From the NCBI RefSeq assembly GCF_001592285.1, contig NZ_BCWQ01000007.1, positions 167,781 to 231,780 on the forward strand: a stretch of DNA of 64,000 nt. Direction: 5' to 3'. The DNA comes from Hydrogenophaga pseudoflava NBRC 102511 (GTDB lineage Bacteria; Pseudomonadota; Gammaproteobacteria; Burkholderiales; Burkholderiaceae_C). A program made the position numbers and the translations under genes. A model generated the notes under the pieces. That model saw only the letters and a program-made list of their open reading frames with translations, was not told the DNA's origin and ran no database searches. Shown piece by piece: positions 43,915-51,057 of this stretch (position 1 is the stretch's first letter; each line of letters starts with the position of its first letter).

Positions 43915-44361
43915 TCAGTAGGTCTTGGGCACCGGCACCAGGGTCTGCTGCATCACGGCACAGTCGGTCCGCTGACCGTCGGGGGCCACGTGCACCACCT
44001 CGGCGGTGGTGACGATGATGCGTTTGCCGCCGCGCACGACGCGGCCGGTGGCCTGCAGCTCGCCGCCCTGGAAGGCCGCGAGGAAGTTGATCTTGTATTC
44101 AACGGTGGTGACTTCCATGCCCTCGGGCGCCACGGTCAGCGCGGCATAGCCACCGGCGATGTCGGCCAGCGCGCCCATGGCGCCGCCGTGGAAACCGCCC
44201 TGCTGCTGCGTCACGCGGTCGGAGTACGGCAGGGCCAGCGTCACCATGCCCGGCGCCACGGCCAGCAGCCGGACGCCCAGCTGCCGCATCATGCCCTGGC
44301 GGTCCAGACTGGTCTGCACGCGCTGGCGCAGGGCTTCGTGGTCGGGTGTTGTCTCGCTCAT
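43915..44361 (-). CDS. PaaI-type hotdog thioesterase
   Basis: 148 residues, hotdog fold. [21 protein letters not shown] carries the family core with the catalytic acidic residue, and [26 protein letters not shown] the second half. Hydrolyses an acyl-CoA, so near isovaleryl-CoA dehydrogenase it could release stuck branched acyl-CoA or CoA; substrate unproven. Its leader carries the perfect LiuR-type palindrome. Confidence 0.92.
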   Translation of the reverse strand: MSETTPDHEALRQRVQTSLDRQGMMRQLGVRLLAVAPGMVTLALPYSDRVTQQQGGFHGGAMGALADIAGGYAALTVAPEGMEVTTVEYKINFLAAFQGGELQATGRVVRGGKRIIVTTAEVVHVAPDGQRTDCAVMQQTLVPVPKTY

Positions 44362-44370
44362 GGTTTTGAT

Positions 44371-44390
44371 TTACGTTTACGTAAACGTCA
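44371..44390. promoter_or_regulatory. LiuR operator upstream of thioesterase-IVD
   Basis: Contains the 16-base perfect palindrome ACGTTTACGTAAACGT (44373-44388), 12 bases before the thioesterase ATG. It nearly equals the one beside liuR (46445-46460). Fits MerR-family LiuR sites. On the minus strand it begins about one base after the -10 hexamer, so binding would cover the transcription start. Confidence 0.72.
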
Positions 44391-44420
44391 ATTATGACCG
44401 ACACCACCGGAAGGCGGCAA
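44391..44420 (-). promoter_or_regulatory. promoter of thioesterase-IVD operon
   Basis: On the minus strand TTGCCG (-35) and CATAAT (-10) are separated by 18 bases. The LiuR palindrome begins directly downstream, as in a promoter blocked by a repressor. Confidence 0.5.
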
Positions 44421-44467
44421 GCCCGCAGGGACCCGTGTGGGCGGGACAACCGTTTTTGGACCGTCGA

Positions 44468-45064
44468 TCAGCCCCGGGCCAGGCCGGTGAAGAGCCGCCG
44501 GAATGCCTCGCGGTACGGGCCGGGGGCCTCACCCTGAGCCATGGCCAACGCCGCGCGGTCGAAGGCGGCGGAGAGCAGCACGGTCAGCTCGTGCAGCGGC
44601 ACCGGTTCACGGGCCGGGCCGAGCAGTTGGGCCAGGCCCTCCTTCAGTGCCTGCGAGCCGGCCCGCTCGCTCAGCGCCATCAGCTGCGCAGGCGACAGCA
44701 CGGAGGGCGCTTCCAGTAAGAGCAGCCGGGCGCGGCCCGGTTGACCCATCGAGGAGAAGTAGGCCTCCGCCCCCGCCAGCAGCGCGTCGACAGGGCGGTC
44801 GTGGTGGGCCGAACCTCGGGCCACATCGTCGGCGACCTCCTGCGCCAGGCGCTCGGCGACCGCGAGGAACAGCGCCGTCTTGTCGGCAAAGTGGTGGTAC
44901 AGCGCCCCCCGGGTGAGTCCGGCGGCGGCCACGATCTCCGGCGTGCCCGTGGCGGCGTAGCCGCGGCCCAGGAACAGTTCGCGCGCCGCCGCCATCAGGG
45001 CCGCACGGGTGGCATCGGTGCGCTCGACCTGCGAGCGACGAACGGCAACGGCAGTTCTTTGCAT
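44468..45064 (-). CDS. TetR/AcrR family repressor
   Basis: 198 residues from the ATG before QRTAVAVRRSQ. N-terminal TetR helix-turn-helix: RAALMAAARELFLGRGYAATGTPEIVAAAGLTRGALYHHFADKTALFLAV. The C-terminal effector domain is of its own type. Divergent from the VOC gene; two near-identical palindromes occupy the shared region, one across this gene's start, so autorepression is likely. No ribosome-binding site precedes this start, nor the in-frame ATG 11 codons earlier, so the start is uncertain. Confidence 0.9.
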   Translation of the reverse strand: MQRTAVAVRRSQVERTDATRAALMAAARELFLGRGYAATGTPEIVAAAGLTRGALYHHFADKTALFLAVAERLAQEVADDVARGSAHHDRPVDALLAGAEAYFSSMGQPGRARLLLLEAPSVLSPAQLMALSERAGSQALKEGLAQLLGPAREPVPLHELTVLLSAAFDRAALAMAQGEAPGPYREAFRRLFTGLARG

Positions 45065-45081
45065 ACATGCAGCCTGTATGT
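45063..45081. promoter_or_regulatory. TetR operator, copy A
   Basis: ATACATGCAGCCTGTATGT: imperfect palindrome (ACATGCAG pairs with CTGTATGT at 7 of 8), overlapping the start codon of the TetR gene. Nearly identical to copy B, 29 bases away. Confidence 0.65.
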
Positions 45082-45091
45082 TAAATTGAAG

Positions 45092-45110
45092 ATACATGCA
45101 GATTGTATGT
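45092..45110. promoter_or_regulatory. TetR operator, copy B
   Basis: ATACATGCAGATTGTATGT: same 19-base frame as copy A with only two changes. Ends 19 bases before the VOC gene start. Spacing of 29 bases is near three helical turns, so two dimers could bind the same face. Confidence 0.65.
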
Positions 45111-45129
45111 ATTCAACCGGAGCACCGCC

Positions 45130-45582
45130 ATGAAGATCACCCAGTACTACCCCGTCCTCATGACCGATCGCGTCGAACCGACGGCGCAGTTCTATGAACG
45201 GCATTTCCGTTTTGCGCGCCAGTTCAGCAGCGACTGGTACGTGCACCTGCAGTCGACCGACGACCCCGCAGTCAATCTCGCCATCCTCGACGGCGACCAC
45301 GGCAGCATCCCGGCGGGCGCGCGGGGCGGCCGGGCCGGCGGGCTGCTGCTGAACTTCGAGGTGGCCGATGTCGATGCCGAGTACGCCCGCGTGCAGTCCG
45401 AGGGCCTTGATGTGCAACTGAGCTTGCGGGACGAGGCCTTCGGGCAGCGCCACTTCATCGTGCGCGACCCCAACGGGGTGTTGATCGACGTGATCCAGCC
45501 CATACCGCCGAGCGCCGAGTTCCTGGCGCAGTACGCCGACGGCGCTGCGGCAGCCCCGCAGGTGTCCGCCCTCAGCGGCTGA
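45130..45582 (+). CDS. VOC (glyoxalase/bleomycin resistance) superfamily protein
   Basis: 150 residues, one VOC unit of paired beta-alpha-beta-beta-beta modules: [24 protein letters not shown] at the start and the C-terminal [19 protein letters not shown] with the usual DPxG turn and ligand-type Asp. Function not assignable; such genes beside TetR repressors often handle reactive electrophiles. Start ATG before KITQ preceded by CCGGAGCACC. Its 3' end overlaps the convergent DUF1304 gene by 11 bases. Repressed by the neighbouring TetR, by inference. Confidence 0.88.
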   Translation: MKITQYYPVLMTDRVEPTAQFYERHFRFARQFSSDWYVHLQSTDDPAVNLAILDGDHGSIPAGARGGRAGGLLLNFEVADVDAEYARVQSEGLDVQLSLRDEAFGQRHFIVRDPNGVLIDVIQPIPPSAEFLAQYADGAAAAPQVSALSG

Positions 45583-45931
45583 ACCAGAGCGCCAGCAGGC
45601 CCAGCGCCGCCGGCACGGCCTGGACGAACAGGATCTTGCGGCTGGAGGTGGCGGCGCCGTACAGGCCGGCCACCAGGATGCAGGCGAGGAAGAAGACCTT
45701 CACGCCGAAACCCTCGTCGCCCAGCCACAGCCCCCAGAACAGGCCGGCGGCCAGAAAGCCGTTGTACAGGCCCTGGTTGGCCGCCAGCACCTTGCTCGCG
45801 GCCGAGAACTCCGGCGTCAGACCAAAGGCCTTGCGGCCCTTGGGCGTGTCCCAGAGGAACATCTCCAGCACCAGGATGTAGACATGGATCAGCGCCAGCA
45901 GGGCGATGATGATCGTGGCGACAAGGCTCAT
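45572..45931 (-). CDS. DUF1304 membrane protein
   Basis: 119 residues, four predicted membrane helices. The block [26 protein letters not shown] and the [19 protein letters not shown] run define DUF1304. Function unknown. Overlaps the VOC gene end by 11 bases, lies downstream of liuR (34-base gap). Confidence 0.9.
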   Translation of the reverse strand: MSLVATIIIALLALIHVYILVLEMFLWDTPKGRKAFGLTPEFSAASKVLAANQGLYNGFLAAGLFWGLWLGDEGFGVKVFFLACILVAGLYGAATSSRKILFVQAVPAALGLLALWFSR

Positions 45932-45965
45932 GGAGCGACTCCGGCAGCAGAAGAAGCCGCCGAGT

Positions 45966-46373
45966 CTAGGCCTTGTCGGCCTTCTCCACCTTGGCCAGCA
46001 GCGCGCGGGCTTCCTTCTCGTGCACCTTGACCTCGTCGAGGTTGGCCATCAGGTCGGCCAGTTGCTCTTCGAGCTGGCGCTTGTGGTCGGCCAGCACGGT
46101 GAGGAATTTGCGCAGCTGCGGCCCGGTGTCGCGCGGGCTGTCGTACATGTCGATGATGTCCTTGGCCTCGGTGAGCGAGAGCCCCAGGCGCTTGGCGCGC
46201 AGCGTGAGCTTCAGCCGCGTGCGGTCGCGCGAGCTGTACACGCGGTTGCGCCCACCCGGCCCTTCGCGCTGCGGCTGGATCAACCCCATGTCCTCGTAAA
46301 AGCGGATGGCGCGCGTGGTCAGATCGAACTCGCGCGCGAGGTCGCTGATGGAATAGGTCGGGTTGGTCGCCAT
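45966..46373 (-). CDS. liuR: MerR-family regulator of branched-chain catabolism, LiuR
   Basis: 135 residues from the ATG before ATNPTYSISDL; a GTG three codons earlier is possible. MerR helix-turn-helix and wing: YSISDLAREFDLTTRAIRFYEDMGLIQP then RVYSSRDRTRLKLTLRAKRLGLSLTEAKDIIDMYD. The C-terminal part is a coiled coil (LADHKRQLEEQLADLMANLDEVKVHEKEAR) for dimerisation, with no effector-binding domain. Known LiuR regulators act on isovalerate-degradation genes; the 20-base near-perfect palindrome 70 bases upstream and its copy before thioesterase-IVD fit. Confidence 0.88.
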   Translation of the reverse strand: MATNPTYSISDLAREFDLTTRAIRFYEDMGLIQPQREGPGGRNRVYSSRDRTRLKLTLRAKRLGLSLTEAKDIIDMYDSPRDTGPQLRKFLTVLADHKRQLEEQLADLMANLDEVKVHEKEARALLAKVEKADKA

Positions 46374-46442
46374 GGTGCTCACAGGGGGTGTCGGCTTTCG
46401 GACAGCGGCGACGGGGATCGCTCCCTAGAATGCGTCGCATCT

Positions 46443-46462
46443 TGACGTTTACGTCAACGTCA
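46443..46462. promoter_or_regulatory. LiuR operator between liuR and MBL hydrolase gene
   Basis: TGACGTTTACGTCAACGTCA, a palindrome with one mismatched pair. The core ACGTTTACGTCAACGT differs by one base from the operator before thioesterase-IVD. It follows a TAGAAT -10-like hexamer (46426-46431) by 11 bases on the plus strand and can also overlap a TTGACG -35. It probably controls both divergent genes. Confidence 0.7.
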
Positions 46463-46491
46463 GTTTAACGGAAGCTTTTCAGGAAACACCC

Positions 46492-47580
46492 GTGACCCCA
46501 CCCTCCAGGGACGCGCTCGAAGCCCGTCTGCACTACCCGCTGGGCGATGCCCTGCCCCCGTCCGGCGGCGCCATCGGCGTGGCGCCCGGCGTGAAGTGGG
46601 TCCGCATGACCCTGCCCTTTGCGCTGGACCACATCAACCTCTGGCTGCTGCGCGACCGGCTGGACGGCCGCGAGGGCTGGACGGTGGTGGACACCTGCAT
46701 CGCACGCGACGAGGCGAAGGCGCAGTGGGAGCAGATCTTCGAGCACGAGCTCGACGGCCTGCCGGTGCTGCGCGTGATCGTCACCCACATGCACCCGGAC
46801 CACATCGGGCTGGCGCAGTGGCTGTGCGAGCGCTGGAGCACCGCCGAGCACGACTGCCGTTTGTGGATCAGCGGCATGGACTACCACATGGCCCGCATCG
46901 GCTCGCGCAGCACCACCGGCTTCGGCGGCGACGGCGCCGCCGCCTTCTTTCGCGCCAACGGCCTGCTCGACGCCGACGCCCTGGAGAAGATCCGCGCCCG
47001 CGCCGGCTACTACCCCGGCCTGGTGCCCGGCGTGCCCGCGCAGTTCCGGCGCCTGATGGACGGGCAGGTGGTGGACATCGGCGGTCACGGCTGGCGCTGC
47101 ATCGCCGGCTACGGCCACGCGCCCGAACACATGGCGCTGCATTGCGAGGCGCTCGGCGTGCTGATCAGCGGCGACATGGTGCTGCCGCGCATCAGCACCA
47201 ACGTGAGCGTCTACGACGTCGAACCCGAGAGCGACCCGCTGGCGCTGTTCCTCGACTCGCTGCAGCGCTACCTGCCCCTGCCCCACGACACGCTGGTGCT
47301 GCCCTCGCACGGCAAACCCTTCACCGGTCTGCACGAGCGCATCCGGCAGCTGCAGGAGCACCACGACGAGCGGCTGGCCGAGGTGATGGCCGCCTGCACC
47401 GAACGCCCGCACAGCGCCTGGGAGATGATCCCGGTGCTGTTCCCCCGGCCGCTGGACCTGCACCAGAGCACCTTTGCGCTGGGCGAATCGGTGGCCCACC
47501 TGCACCGGCTCTGGTTCCAGGGAGGGCTGCAACGCCGCACCGGCGACGATGGCGTACACCGCTTCCAGCCAAGGGATTGA
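46492..47580 (+). CDS. MBL-fold metallo-hydrolase in the LiuR regulon
   Basis: 362 residues from a GTG start with AGGAAACACC just upstream. Metallo-beta-lactamase fold with metal ligands His99, His101, Asp103 and His104 in VTHMHPDHIGLA, a further His in GYGHAPEHMALH and Asp in LISGDMVLPR, plus LPSHGKPF. N and C extensions make it longer than LACTB2-type enzymes. Substrate unknown. The LiuR palindrome directly upstream argues that it works in branched-chain acyl metabolism, perhaps on a thioester. Confidence 0.88.
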   Translation: MTPPSRDALEARLHYPLGDALPPSGGAIGVAPGVKWVRMTLPFALDHINLWLLRDRLDGREGWTVVDTCIARDEAKAQWEQIFEHELDGLPVLRVIVTHMHPDHIGLAQWLCERWSTAEHDCRLWISGMDYHMARIGSRSTTGFGGDGAAAFFRANGLLDADALEKIRARAGYYPGLVPGVPAQFRRLMDGQVVDIGGHGWRCIAGYGHAPEHMALHCEALGVLISGDMVLPRISTNVSVYDVEPESDPLALFLDSLQRYLPLPHDTLVLPSHGKPFTGLHERIRQLQEHHDERLAEVMAACTERPHSAWEMIPVLFPRPLDLHQSTFALGESVAHLHRLWFQGGLQRRTGDDGVHRFQPRD

Positions 47581-47646
47581 ACGGGGCATGCCCGCTGCGC
47601 CGGGCCCGGTTCCTACAATGACGCCCCCAGTCAAGAGAACCGTCCC

Positions 47647-48762
47647 GTGCACCCCATCCTGTCCCGGCTCCGATCCCTTGTCCCTGCTCCGCTGACTGTT
47701 GGCCGACGCGAGATGCTGCTGGGCTGCCTGGGGGCTGGCCTGGGCCTGTGCGTCACCGAATGGCTCAGCCTGCACACCCTGGGCACCACCGATCCCTGGT
47801 TTCTCGCCCCCATGGGGGCCTCGGCCGTGCTGCTGTTCGCGGTGCCCGCCAGCCCGCTGGCACAGCCCTGGTCCATCCTCGGCGGCAACACCGTCTCCGC
47901 TCTGGTGGGCGTGAGCTGCGCCCTGCTGCTCGGTCACACGGGGCTGGCCGCCAGCGCGGCGGGGGCGCTGGCCATCGCGGCCATGTTCGCGCTGCGCTGC
48001 CTGCACCCGCCGGGCGGCGCGGTGGCAGTGACGGCCGTGCTGGGCGGGCAGGCGGTGACGCACCTGGGCTACCAGTTCGCGCTTTCGCCGGTGGCACTCA
48101 ACTCGGGCCTGCTGATGCTGGCGGCCCTGCTGTTCAACCACTTCACGCACCGGCGCCATCCTCACCCAGCCCCGGGCCCCTCCCACCACACCCGCGACCC
48201 GCTGCCCAGCCGCCGGCTGGGCTTCACCCACGACGACCTGACCCGCGCGCTGGCCAGCCAGGGCGAGCTGCTGGACATCCGGCCGGAGGACCTGGAAGAC
48301 ATCCTGGTGCAGGCCCAGCTGCTCGCAAGCCAGCGCCAGTGGGGCGAGGTGCGGTGCCGCGACATCATGTCCCGCGACGTGGTGCACATCGGCCCGCGCG
48401 ACTCGGTGGACGAGGCCTGGGCCCGGCTGGCGTACCACAAGATCAAGGCACTGCCGGTGGTCGAGGCGGACGGCACGCTGTGCGGCATCGTCTCGCTGCA
48501 CGACTTCTTCATCGGCCACAGCGCGCCCGACCCGCGCCGCCAGCCGGTCATGAGCACCGCCCGCTATGTCGAGGAGATCATGACCCGCGAGGTGCGATCG
48601 GCGCGGCCGGAACAGCCCATCGGCGACCTGGCCGGCCTGTTCTCCGACGGCGGCCTGCACCACATGCCGGTGGTCGATGGCGCACAGCGGGTGGTCGGCA
48701 TGATCACGCAGTCCGACGTGGTGGCCGCGCTGTTCCGCAGCCGCCCGGGCGCTGACGCCTGA
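47647..48762 (+). CDS. HPP family membrane protein with two CBS domains
   Basis: 371 residues from a GTG start. The first about 170 form an HPP-type membrane domain with the signature LHPPGGAVAVTAVLG and AAPMGASAVLLF-like segment (LAPMGASAVLLF). The C-terminal about 140 hold a CBS pair (CRDIMSRDVVHIGPRDSVDEAWARL; YVEEIMTREVRSARPEQPIGDLAGLF), which usually bind adenine nucleotides. HPP proteins have been linked to nitrite transport in plants, but the substrate here is unknown. TACAAT 28 bases upstream of the start is a -10 candidate. Confidence 0.92.
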   Translation: MHPILSRLRSLVPAPLTVGRREMLLGCLGAGLGLCVTEWLSLHTLGTTDPWFLAPMGASAVLLFAVPASPLAQPWSILGGNTVSALVGVSCALLLGHTGLAASAAGALAIAAMFALRCLHPPGGAVAVTAVLGGQAVTHLGYQFALSPVALNSGLLMLAALLFNHFTHRRHPHPAPGPSHHTRDPLPSRRLGFTHDDLTRALASQGELLDIRPEDLEDILVQAQLLASQRQWGEVRCRDIMSRDVVHIGPRDSVDEAWARLAYHKIKALPVVEADGTLCGIVSLHDFFIGHSAPDPRRQPVMSTARYVEEIMTREVRSARPEQPIGDLAGLFSDGGLHHMPVVDGAQRVVGMITQSDVVAALFRSRPGADA

Positions 48763-48771
48763 GCCGGGCGC

Positions 48772-49665
48772 TCAGTCGCCCAGCGGCACCGCCACGCGCC
48801 TGAGCGCCTGGCGACGGTCCAGGTGGTCGGGCATCACGCTGGCCACCACGTCCCAGAACTGGGGGCTGTGGTCCATGTGGCGCAGGTGGCTCAGCTCGTG
48901 CACCACCACGTAGTCGATCATCTCGGGCTTGAGGTGGATCAGCCGCCAGTTCAGGCGGATGGTGCCGTCGGCGCTGGCGCTGCCCCAGCGGGTGCCGGCG
49001 CTGGACAGCCGCAGCTTGCTGTACGACACACCCAGCTGCGGCGCAAAACGCTGCAGGCTTTCGCTGAACACCTGCTGCGCCTGCCGCATCAGCCAGGCCT
49101 GTGCGGCGTCCCGGATCTGGACTTCGGTCGCGGTGCGGGCCAGCCCCAGGCGCAGCACCGGCAGGGCGTCCCCGTCGCCCGGCTCCAGCGCCGCACCGGC
49201 GGAAGCGAACACATGGGCCGAGTCCAGCACCAGGCGCACGCGCTGCCCCAGGAAGTCGAACTCCGCGCCGTCGGACCAGACCGTCCTCGCGCGCTCCAGC
49301 GCCCCGGCGCGCTCGCGCGAGGCGCGCAGCTTGTCGAGCACCCAGCCCGATTTTTCCTGGATGAAGGCCTCGACCTCACCGACCGTGGTCCAGCGCGGCG
49401 CCCGCACGCTCAGCCCCTCCGGCCCGACCGACAGGCCGATGGTGCGGCGCTTGCCGCGCTTGAATTCGTAGCCCACCTCGCAACCGGCGAGCCGCACGCG
49501 GCGGTTGGCGCGCGGGTGCTGCCAGGTCCCGGGCTGGAACACCGACGACATGGGCTCGGCCGGCGACGCGTCGTCGCGCGGCGACGGTGCCATCGTTTGC
49601 GGCGGCGGGACCACCGGATCGGGTCCGGTCAGGAAATCAAGCGCCAGCTGGACGAAGCGCTGCAT
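48772..49665 (-). CDS. YgjP/DUF45-type metallopeptidase
   Basis: 297 residues. C-terminal catalytic core: VVHELSHLRHMDHSPQFWDVV (HExxH plus downstream His) with the WLM/SprT-like arrangement. N-terminal residues about 45-130 are an RNA/DNA-type basic strand region (VGYEFKRGKRRTIGLSVGPEGLSVRAP). Ordinary YgjP proteins are about 160-250 residues; the extra N terminus (PPPQTMAPSPRDDASP) is low complexity. Last gene of the corC-lnt-glyQ-glyS-gmhB-plsC run; 8 bases before the plsC stop. Confidence 0.88.
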   Translation of the reverse strand: MQRFVQLALDFLTGPDPVVPPPQTMAPSPRDDASPAEPMSSVFQPGTWQHPRANRRVRLAGCEVGYEFKRGKRRTIGLSVGPEGLSVRAPRWTTVGEVEAFIQEKSGWVLDKLRASRERAGALERARTVWSDGAEFDFLGQRVRLVLDSAHVFASAGAALEPGDGDALPVLRLGLARTATEVQIRDAAQAWLMRQAQQVFSESLQRFAPQLGVSYSKLRLSSAGTRWGSASADGTIRLNWRLIHLKPEMIDYVVVHELSHLRHMDHSPQFWDVVASVMPDHLDRRQALRRVAVPLGD

Positions 49666-49673
49666 GTCCCGTA

Positions 49674-50423
49674 TCAGCCCTTGGCGTAGGCTTCAGGGTC
49701 GAGACGGTGCATCTCCGCCTCGATCCAGTTTTCCACTTCCAGCATCAGCTCGTCGGCCTCGCGGCCCTGGCTGGGGATCGGCTTGCCGATCGAGAACTCC
49801 ACGGTGCCCGGCTTCTTGATGAAGGCCTTGCGCGGCCAGCACTTGGCCGAGGTCACGGCGATCGGGATCACCGGCGCACCGGTGCGGATCGCCAGCCGCG
49901 TGCCACCGGTCTTGTAGACCCCTTTTTCGCCACGGGCGATGCGGGTGCCCTCGGGGAACATGATCACCCAGGTGCCCTGGTCCAGCAGGCGCTGGCCTTG
50001 CTGCACCACCTTGACAAAGGCGCGTGCGCCGTCGGCGCGGTCGATGTGGATCATGTCCATGCGCGCCATGGCCCAGCCGAAGAAGGGCACCTTCAGCAGC
50101 TCCTTCTTGAACACGAAGGCCAGCGGGTGCGGCATCAGGGCCGCCATGCTGAAGGTCTCCCACAGCGACTGGTGCTTGACCAGCAGCACCGCCGGCGCCG
50201 TCGTGCCCACGGGCAGGTTTTCGTAGCCGATGACCTTGTTGCGGATGCCCAGGATCACCGTGCCCCCATCGACCGCCAGCTTGAGCCAGCGCGCGCACAT
50301 CCAGTAGATCTGCGTGCTGTTGAGAAACGGGGCCGCGATGACCACCGCCAGCGCCCACGGCACCACGGTCACCACCATGAACAGCATGTGCAGCACCGAG
50401 CGCAGAAAATTGATCAGGATCAT
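49674..50423 (-). CDS. 1-acyl-sn-glycerol-3-phosphate acyltransferase (PlsC family)
   Basis: 249 residues from the ATG before ILINFLRSVLHM; one N-terminal hydrophobic anchor. Catalytic His motif reads LLVKHQSLWETFS, an H-x4-E form in place of H-x4-D, common in this branch; EGTR block is MFPEGTRIARG; IPIAVTS follows. Acylates lysophosphatidate in phospholipid synthesis. Starts 13 bases after the gmhB stop. Confidence 0.92.
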   Translation of the reverse strand: MILINFLRSVLHMLFMVVTVVPWALAVVIAAPFLNSTQIYWMCARWLKLAVDGGTVILGIRNKVIGYENLPVGTTAPAVLLVKHQSLWETFSMAALMPHPLAFVFKKELLKVPFFGWAMARMDMIHIDRADGARAFVKVVQQGQRLLDQGTWVIMFPEGTRIARGEKGVYKTGGTRLAIRTGAPVIPIAVTSAKCWPRKAFIKKPGTVEFSIGKPIPSQGREADELMLEVENWIEAEMHRLDPEAYAKG

Positions 50424-50436
50424 GTAGCAACCAAAG

Positions 50437-51015
50437 TCATGAAGTGGCCACCGGCTGCGCCAGCAGCCAGTCGGCAAAGGCACCCAGGTCGTCGTGCAGC
50501 AGGGTGCCGGAGGGCAGCCCCGGCACCAGCGCCGAGTCGGGCACACCGGCTTCCCGGCGCAGATGCCCCGACTGGCCGGTCATCAGCAAGTGGGTCGGAC
50601 AGCCCGCCGCTGCCCCGGCTTGCACGTGGCGCAGCGCGTTGCCCGCCACCGGCACCTCGGCGGGTGGGATGCCGAAGCGCTCCGCCACCTGCTCGAACAG
50701 GCCGGGCTCGGGCTTGCGGCAGTGGCAGGCGTCTTCGGGCGCGTGGGGGCAGAAGAAGATCGCCTCGACCCGCGCCCCCACCGCGGCCAGCGCGCGGTGC
50801 ATCTTGGCGTGGATGGCGTTGAGCGAAGCCATGTCGAACAGGCCGCGACCAATGCCCGACTGGTTGGTCGCCAGCACGACGCGCCAGCCCCCCTGGTTCA
50901 GCCGCGCCACGGCTTCAAGCGCGCCAGGCAGCGCCTCCCACTCGTCGGGCGAGGCCACGTGGTCGTCGCGGCTGCGGTTGAGCGTGCCGTCGCGGTCGAG
51001 GATCAGCAGTTTCAT
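50437..51015 (-). CDS. gmhB: heptose 1,7-bisphosphate phosphatase-like protein (GmhB), altered motif IV
   Basis: 192 residues, HAD family; GmhB removes the 7-phosphate from D-glycero-beta-D-manno-heptose 1,7-bisphosphate in LPS heptose synthesis. Motif I Asp7 and Asp9 in LILDRDGTLN, motif II in VLATNQSGIGRG, zinc loop CPHAPEDACHCRKP (Cys89, His91, Cys97, Cys99). Motif IV reads VAGNALRHVQAG: Asn126 and His130 occupy the places of the two aspartates normally seen as VGDxxxDxQAG, including the Mg ligand. Activity may be reduced or altered. Between glyS and the acyltransferase gene, a conserved place for gmhB. Confidence 0.85.
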   Translation of the reverse strand: MKLLILDRDGTLNRSRDDHVASPDEWEALPGALEAVARLNQGGWRVVLATNQSGIGRGLFDMASLNAIHAKMHRALAAVGARVEAIFFCPHAPEDACHCRKPEPGLFEQVAERFGIPPAEVPVAGNALRHVQAGAAAGCPTHLLMTGQSGHLRREAGVPDSALVPGLPSGTLLHDDLGAFADWLLAQPVATS

Positions 51016-51057
51016 GCGAGCTTCCTTCGGTGTTCCGGGACGGCCAGATCGTACGGG

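Noticed and set aside
49674..50423. Inactive acyltransferase because the HxxxxD motif reads HQSLWE
   Set aside because: The H-x4-E form is common in this PlsC branch and FPEGTR is intact.
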